From Rosellinia necatrix (Eukaryota; Ascomycota; Sordariomycetes; Xylariales; Xylariaceae), in assembly GCA_021209875.1 (NCBI GenBank), contig JAGYVD010000001.1, positions 3,782,001 to 3,846,000 of the forward strand: a stretch of 64,000 nt of DNA, read 5' to 3'. A model generated the notes under the pieces. It was not told the origin of the DNA. It saw nothing but the letters and a program-made list of their open reading frames with translations, and did not search any database. The position numbers were made by a program, and so were the translations under genes. Shown piece after piece: positions 58,291 through 64,000 of the stretch (positions are counted from its first letter, which is position 1; every line of letters starts with the position of its first letter).

Positions 58291-58944
58291 CTAGTCCCAC
58301 CACAAGTAATCGTCCCAAGATTCCAGTAGCCTATAGGCAAACTTCACAACCCACACAAAGACCACACAACGAGCTAGCACCCCAAAGGAGTGAAACAGGG
58401 CGACCCAGCGATCGACCTCGCGCGCGAGCGGCGGCGGCTCAAGATACCCGTCGCCGCGGTCGGGGCCCCAGCAGCAGCCGCAGCGGCGGCCGGCGTTCAT
58501 CTCTCGGCGGCGCTGACCGCGGCCGCCGTCCTCGGCCACGTCCTCGAGGTCGCGGCAGAACCCGCCCCACCCGCGCGTGAGCCCGGCGCCGAACGCCCTC
58601 GCGGCGCCCAGCGCGCCCCGGCCCGCCCGCGCGGCGTCCATCTTGGCCAGCCACCATTCGCGCAGCTCCCCGGCGATCTCGGCCGGCGTGCGCGCGACGC
58701 GCCGCGCGAAGTGCACCAGGTCGATCTCGTTCGCCCCGCCCCGCCGCTGCGCCAGCACCGGCACCAGCGGCAGCACGAGCAGCAGCGGCAGCGGCAGCCG
58801 CGCGTCCAGGAAGAACCACGCGAGCACCCTCCAGCCGCTCCCCGCGCCGGCTCCCGCTGCCGCTGCCGCTGCCGCTGCGTTGCCGCAGGGGCAGGGGCAG
58901 GGGCAGGGGCTGCAGGGCGGGCATGCGGAGGAGGCGTCCATCAT
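58291..58944 (-). CDS. Unrecognised Cys/Pro/Ala-rich membrane protein
   Basis: Single exon on the minus strand, 217 aa from MMDASSACPP. The start is a CPCPCPC-type low-complexity stretch followed by an alanine run. A hydrophobic segment (about residues 43-66, LPLPLLLVLPLVPVLA) is followed by a charged middle with Trp/Arg (EWWLAKMDAAR, GWGGFCRDLEDVAED) and a second membrane segment near the end (about 186-207, VLARCVVFVWVVKFAYRLL). Third codon positions are almost all G or C through the middle, which supports this frame over the overlapping plus-strand frame. No family recognised. Confidence 0.6.
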   Translation of the reverse strand: MMDASSACPPCSPCPCPCPCGNAAAAAAAAGAGAGSGWRVLAWFFLDARLPLPLLLVLPLVPVLAQRRGGANEIDLVHFARRVARTPAEIAGELREWWLAKMDAARAGRGALGAARAFGAGLTRGWGGFCRDLEDVAEDGGRGQRRREMNAGRRCGCCWGPDRGDGYLEPPPLAREVDRWVALFHSFGVLARCVVFVWVVKFAYRLLESWDDYLWWD

Positions 58945-59715
58945 TGTGTGTATGTGTGTAAGGGTGGTTGGTTCCGGTCGCGTGCGCGTCGGTGCGAATG
59001 TCTCCTACGATCGGGGAGGGGATATTTAGATATATCCTCTCTTTTCTTCCTTTTTTTCCTTTTATCTACTTCCCCCGTAGATGGCCCATCAGACAGGGAA
59101 GGCTTTCCTTTTCAGTGCGAGGGAAGGTATTGGATGAGGCCCGAGTCTTACCGCGGTCGTCTCTTGCTGCTCTCGTGTGTCGCTCCTCCCCCATTTCCCC
59201 TTCCGTGAGGCAGACAGCGAGTTTTATACGTAGACCATACAATAACTATCTATCTAGTTCTTTCGTGTTTTTTTTTAGGACGTACTTAATCCTTTCAGCT
59301 TTTCTTTGTTCATGTACCGAAGAGGCTCGTCTAATAATGACTTTGTTTTTTCTATCTAAGATTGCATGAGGCTTGAATAGTGACCGCGCAACGGGTGACA
59401 AACAGCGAAGAATTGGAGGCTACGATGAAGGCTAGTGAAAAAGCCCGACCGACCACCGACCTATCATCAATAGGTTTGCAAACTCTTTGTTGCAATGCCA
59501 CGGTCCCTAAACAATGCCCTCTAAACACGTCATGCAACCACCCGTGCTTTATGTACATGTCCAAAAGCATGTGTAAAAGAACACGGGTACCTTTAGATTT
59601 GGTTGCTACTCTATTAAATCGTGTATAGCGTCGGGCTTCATCCCTAAAATGGAGTGCCTGCACTCTTTAGAAGCCGAATCGAGAATGCTAATAATCGTCT
59701 GAGTCATAGTACTAA
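58945..59715. other. Intergenic, no gene seen
   Basis: Promoter of the 58944 gene and 3' region of the LSH-type gene. T-rich tracts near 59041-59075 and 59263-59280. Short frames only. Confidence 0.5.
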
Positions 59716-62592
59716 TCAAGATGAGGTTGTCACTTGTGTTATACCATCTGCACCGGTTTCGACAACTGTGAAGCCGGCAGTGTTACCGGCCCCAGCAGCG
59801 GCTCTATCGAATGCTGCTGCGCTTCTGTAGAATCTGTTAGCAAGTTTAGGCATTAACAAGAATGAAACAGCGTCTTACCGATCGCACAAAATATTCAAGT
59901 CCTCATCGCTAAGAACTTTGTCTCCACCACTATGCTTGTAAACCTCACCATCTTTAAGGAGAAGAACTTTTAAGGCCTCCTTGTCAATATCACCGGTCGT
60001 ATCAAGTTTCTGGCTCATATTTTTAAAACCGCCCTTTTTAATCACCAGTTTCTCCAGTCGACGCTTTGCATCGGCACTGTGAAGAAGCTCCTCCTCTACT
60101 GTGCCCTTTGTTGCAAGACGGTAAATGATGACGGGTCGTGTCTGACCGATTCTATGGCATCGGTCCTGGGCCTGTAGGTCTTGTTGCGGATTCCAATCCC
60201 TTAATCCCATATTAGTCATTGTCTAGTCACAGTACTAAGAGCATATTATAACTCACGAATCGAAGAGGATGACGGTATCTGCAGTTGCGAGATTGATACC
60301 TTGACCACCTGCCCTGGTAGATAGTAGGAAGATCCTGTGCGCAGGATTTTCGTTGAAATCTTTGATCTGTTGTCTCCTATCTTCTTGAGATACACTTCCA
60401 TCGATCCTACAGACATTCCAGCCCCGCAGCTCGGAGCAATAGTCATGTAGGATGTCTAGTTGGGTCTTGAATTGTGAAAATATTAAGACTTTATGACCAC
60501 GTTTGAACAGAGTAGGGAGCAACCGGTCAAGTAAAAGCATCTTTCCTGAAGCTGTAACGATGCTTTCATCAATTGGCTCGTTACTGTCGTAGGCCCATGG
60601 ATTATAGAAGTTATGTGGCGTGTTGCAGACGAGCCGCAGCTGCATAAGCGGGTTGCCTAGCTTTTTATCCGCAATCTGAAGTTCTGCAACATGTTAGTAA
60701 TCCATAGTCTATCTCGGGTTGAAACGACGCACTAGCTGATTCAAGCGTCTTAGCACGTTCGACGTCACCAGCATCGCGAAAGTCTTCTGCATCGCTCTCT
60801 TGCTTTTCAAGTTCTTTGGCTAGCATCTCTTCGAACTCGTCGTCATTAAGCTTATCTTCATCGATATCATCCGACATCTTATAGGATACGAGATTCTTCC
60901 GAGGGCGTCCCCGAGGCCGGGGTGTCGTTGATGGCGTTGACTGCCGACTGGGCTTGGCACATTTTGGTGTAGATGCCTCGCTAGTCGGCGACGTCTTTCT
61001 CTTCGAAGATGCCCTCGAAGTTGTCGTGGATCCTTTGGAGGTCACATTAGACTGGGTTGATGCTTTATTCTTCGGCCTCATCATTAGGGAAAAAGCATTA
61101 TTCGTGGGTGGAGGGGCTGTCTCCGTGGAATGGGAACTGGCCGCTCGTGACGAATGTCGACTTGATCTTTTGGAGCTGGTTGGAGTATTGTTGGCTCCCG
61201 TCAATCGTTCTACAACTTTATTCTCCAGGTAAGTTCTCGTGTCAATCTTTTTATTATTGACCACGTTGTAAAGATCCGTCTGCTCCTTTGTCATTGGTGC
61301 GTATAGCACATATTCGCGCTTCTTGGGAAGATAGGCTGCGACATCCGCCTTGATGCGTCTCAAAAGCAAGGGCTGCAGGATCTTATGAATCTTAGATACC
61401 AGGGATTGACTCTCTTTGTCCTCGATGAATTGAGCTGTTCCTTCCTCGTCCTGCAAGTCGCTGAAATCGAACCAAACTTCAAACGCCTCCCAGTCGAGGA
61501 AGGTTTCTGGCATGAGGAAATGGAGTAGAGACCAGAGTTCCTTTAAATTATTTTGCAATGGAGTTCCTGTTATGAGTAGTCGGGTTGCTGATTTGAATTG
61601 CTGCAACTCTCTAAAAAGTTTCGCATCCGCATTTTTCATGCGGTGGCCTTCATCCTACTAGGTTGTTAGCATTCATGACTCAAATTAATGAAGACGAGAC
61701 ATACCACGACGATGAAGGCCCAATCAATCTTCGACAGGGCTGCATGGTCTCTCAATACCATCTCGTATGAGGTGCAAACGACTGGAAATTTGGTTGTCGG
61801 TTTGCCCTTATTGTAATGTTTCATGATGCCTCGAAAAATATCTTGGCGCTCTTCGATAGTTCCGTGATATAAGACGAATGGTATCGACGGCGTCCACTTT
61901 TGGAACTCATCCTGCCAGTTTGACAACGTGCTCAATGGGGCGATAACGAGATGCGGACCGAAATACTCCTCTTGCTCTCGCAGGAGGGCGACTAACGAGA
62001 TAACTTGGATTGTTTTCCCTGTCCGGCATTAACACACAATGTGGACCAGAGAAGCACAGGGGGTGATAGACCAACCGAGACCCATTTCGTCTGCTAGGAT
62101 ACCACTCATGCCTTGGAGACATATCTCATACATCCAAGTAAGACCTTCCAGCTGGTAATCCCGCATGGTGCCGCCCGACATTATCTTGGGTTGTTTCTTA
62201 AGTTCCAAGCCGGCATCGGCCAGTGCCCCATTGTCGAAGTCGCGGCCAACACGGCCAAGCGCTTTCGTTTTCTGAGTGAGGATATCACTAAATATTGTGC
62301 TCTTCCGCAGTAGCTCGTCGAGCTCCTTAGCCTTGCGAGCCTTTTCCTGTGGCGATAATTCTATCCTCTTCCGTTTCCTGCGAGCTGCTAGCCTTTTGGC
62401 CTCCACCCGTGTATTCTCCGCGCGCGCCTTCTTCTCTTCCGTCAACATTTGCTGCTCCGAGAAGGTGGACGTGGGCGCCATTTTCGGTTGCTGCTCTTGG
62501 GGCGGCGGCGAAGAAGGAGGTGAGCTTGAAGCAATAGTGGAGCGACGAGAGGGTGAGGTTTGAGAGTCGATATCGGATGAGCTAGCCGCCAT
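59716..62592 (-). CDS. LSH/HELLS (DDM1/Irc5-type) SNF2 chromatin remodeller
   Basis: ATP-dependent nucleosome remodeller; relatives act in heterochromatin, DNA methylation or genome stability. Six exons on the minus strand: 62076-62592, 61705-62018, 60733-61654, 60257-60683, 59879-60199, 59716-59833; 872 aa. Visible: basic N-terminal region (RRKRKRIEL), [23 protein letters not shown] formed across the 62019-62075 intron, APLSTLSNW, the DEGH box (about 278-281) typical of this subfamily formed across the 61655-61704 intron, [20 protein letters not shown], then a 140-residue Ser/Thr-rich insert with an AT-hook-like RPRGRPRKN (about 523), then [25 protein letters not shown] and [13 protein letters not shown] (about 736). 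The end (GFKNMSQ) also fits. The start at 62592 is the first ATG; the upstream in-frame codon is TTG. Confidence 0.9.
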
Positions 62593-63362
62593 CGCGAAAC
62601 TCTGGGAGAAATGGCTATCCGGCAAGCGGAATTAGGATATGCATACGAATAGGAACAATTGGAAACTGAATGGTTCATAGACTGAGGCAACGGGATAATA
62701 AGGGGATCTGTCCGGGCAATTGATTGGTGGAACGGTTTATATGTGAGAGTTAGGAGACCAAAGAGGCAAATAGTAATGATTGCGAAGGTACTCTCTCAAT
62801 CAACGCGTCACCCTTGCTCTCTGGACCCAGCGACGCGAATCGCCTGCGAAGTCACGCGTTAAGTACCTACTTTACATGCCTGTTCTAGGCAGCTAGGTCC
62901 TTGGCAGTTGCCATGGGAGTCATTGTGGCTATGTACTGTGGGGTCTTGTTCCGGATTTAGCACTGGGGAGTGTCCCCCTCTACCTGGTACCTACATACAC
63001 TAAGTACGTTGGGTCAGTACCTACCGCATATCAAGTACATGCAAGTGTACTTTCTTCTTTGCTCCATGTCTATTAGTCAGGTACTGTAGCGACTGAAAAG
63101 TGGTCGTACCTCTCTCTCTTCAATAGGTACTCGCGTACCTAAGGACAAAGTGACTAACGTAGGCTCTTAGGGACTAATCTAGGTTCAGGCAATCACGTTC
63201 TATCTACTTACTACGCTCAAACTCCTGAATCCGTCGTTCATCCTCCACTCAACAACGATCGCGTGGCACTTCCGACGACAAGAACTACGAGAATCACGCA
63301 TCTGACGAATCACGCGAAGATCGGACGGATCGCCCGCATAGTAGCTAGAATCGTTGTTCAAG
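62593..63362. other. Divergent promoter region between the LSH-type gene and TOA2
   Basis: 770 bp. Several TACCTA/TAGGTA-type motifs occur (about 62870-63150), a simple pattern also frequent at 8.7-8.9 kb. No gene. Confidence 0.5.
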
Positions 63363-63899
63363 ATGGCAACCGGAGCGCAGAATTTCTACGAGTTGTATCG
63401 TCGAAGCAGGTACAGCGCCATCTCCTCCGCCATCCTCCTGGAGTGAAGCCCGTCCTAGATGCGCTTTGCTAACCATGCGCCTGTTTGATTTTCGCCGTCC
63501 ACAGTATCGGCTTGGCTCTCACAGATACGCTCGATGATCTCATCACCCAGAACCACATCGATCCGCAGCTCGCTATGAAGGTCTTGGCCAACTTCGACCG
63601 CGCGATTGCCGAGGTCTTGCAGGACAAGGTCCGGTCCAGGTTGACGTTCAAGGTGAGTCGGGGGTCAGAACTGAGGGTATTTCGAGACAATTAGATGGGT
63701 CGAAAGGCCTTCCCGGCTGACGTATACTGCTTTTCACGATATGCAGGCAAGCCTCGATACATACCGCTTCTGCGACGAGGTCTGGACCTTCCAGCTGAAG
63801 AACGTCACGTTCAAAATGGAGAATGGCGGCCAGGTTGTTGCGGCTGATAAGGTCAAGATCGTCTCCTGCACCGCCAAACCCACGGGTGCCGCTGCATAA
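63363..63899 (+). CDS. TOA2: Transcription initiation factor IIA gamma (small) subunit
   Basis: Small subunit of TFIIA, which stabilises TBP on promoter DNA in RNA polymerase II initiation. Three exons, 63363-63409, 63505-63652 and 63747-63899, with 95- and 94-nt introns, all in phase; 115 aa, normal length. It begins [15 protein letters not shown], then [29 protein letters not shown], then [20 protein letters not shown] and the C-terminal VKIVSCTAK, all characteristic of the gamma-subunit four-helix bundle and beta-barrel. The gene is complete inside the window. Confidence 0.95.
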
Positions 63900-64000
63900 C
63901 GACCGTCATTCCCCTCATTTCCAGCGTCGCCCTAACGACGCATCGCCCCGAGGAGCGGAGGGGCCATGCTGATGACTTTACGAGAATACCGACTCTGCTA

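Noticed and set aside
58390..59208. 272-codon plus-strand frame over the 58291-58944 gene
   Set aside because: The minus frame has G/C third positions and membrane helices; the plus product is low-complexity Pro/Arg/Ala sequence with no domain.

Overview
The window is nuclear DNA of a filamentous ascomycete (Pezizomycotina, probably a Sordariomycete). Genes are spread out and mostly carry short introns (about 45-110 nt) with GT/AG ends and CTRAY-type branch points. Several proteins are clearly fungal or eukaryotic: SNF2 remodellers, GINS subunit PSF2, TFIIA gamma, a microsomal P450 and a three-pass fungal membrane protein. I worked out exon structures by hand from splice motifs, reading-frame phase and protein-family continuity; all are predictions without transcript support.

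Layout. 1-2996 (+): Rad5/HLTF-type SNF2-RING protein, cut by the left edge. 2997-9874: gene-poor, with tandem repeats. 9875-11647 (+): acidic nuclear-type protein behind an unusual leader. 13147-13971 (+): secreted protein. 14090-15991 (-): cytochrome P450. 17377-19696 (-): three-pass membrane protein. 19.7-22.9 kb: AT-rich, with a dehydrogenase relic. 22976-24717 (-): PD-(D/E)XK-like protein, followed by exons of a small membrane protein, a TPR relic, an aspartate aminotransferase with a one-base frameshift (27753-29321, -), a gene fragment, and a GH2 beta-galactosidase (30445-33135, -).

The outstanding region is 34.3-55.9 kb: a eukaryotic Tc (ABC-type) insecticidal-toxin-like locus. It holds an intronless TcB-TcC fusion of 2557 aa (34275-41948, -) with SpvB, VCBS and RHS domains and a variable C-terminal tip; a six-exon gene of 785 aa (42748-45535, -) for a beta-rich protein that may be P47/OrfX (TULIP)-like; and a TcA pore-forming subunit of 2892 aa with one intron (47183-55931, +). 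The last two diverge from a shared 1.65-kb region with a 12-bp tandem repeat. TcA would form the pre-pore and injection channel, and TcB-TcC the cocoon carrying the toxic tip. The tip and the TcA C-terminal region are much more GC-rich than the rest of their genes. None of the three has an obvious signal peptide.

To the right is conserved housekeeping sequence: PSF2 (56896-57865, +), an unrecognised Cys/Pro/Ala-rich membrane protein (58291-58944, -), an LSH/HELLS (DDM1-type) remodeller (59716-62592, -) and TOA2 (63363-63899, +). The toxin locus therefore sits between an accessory, relic-bearing region and conserved chromosome.
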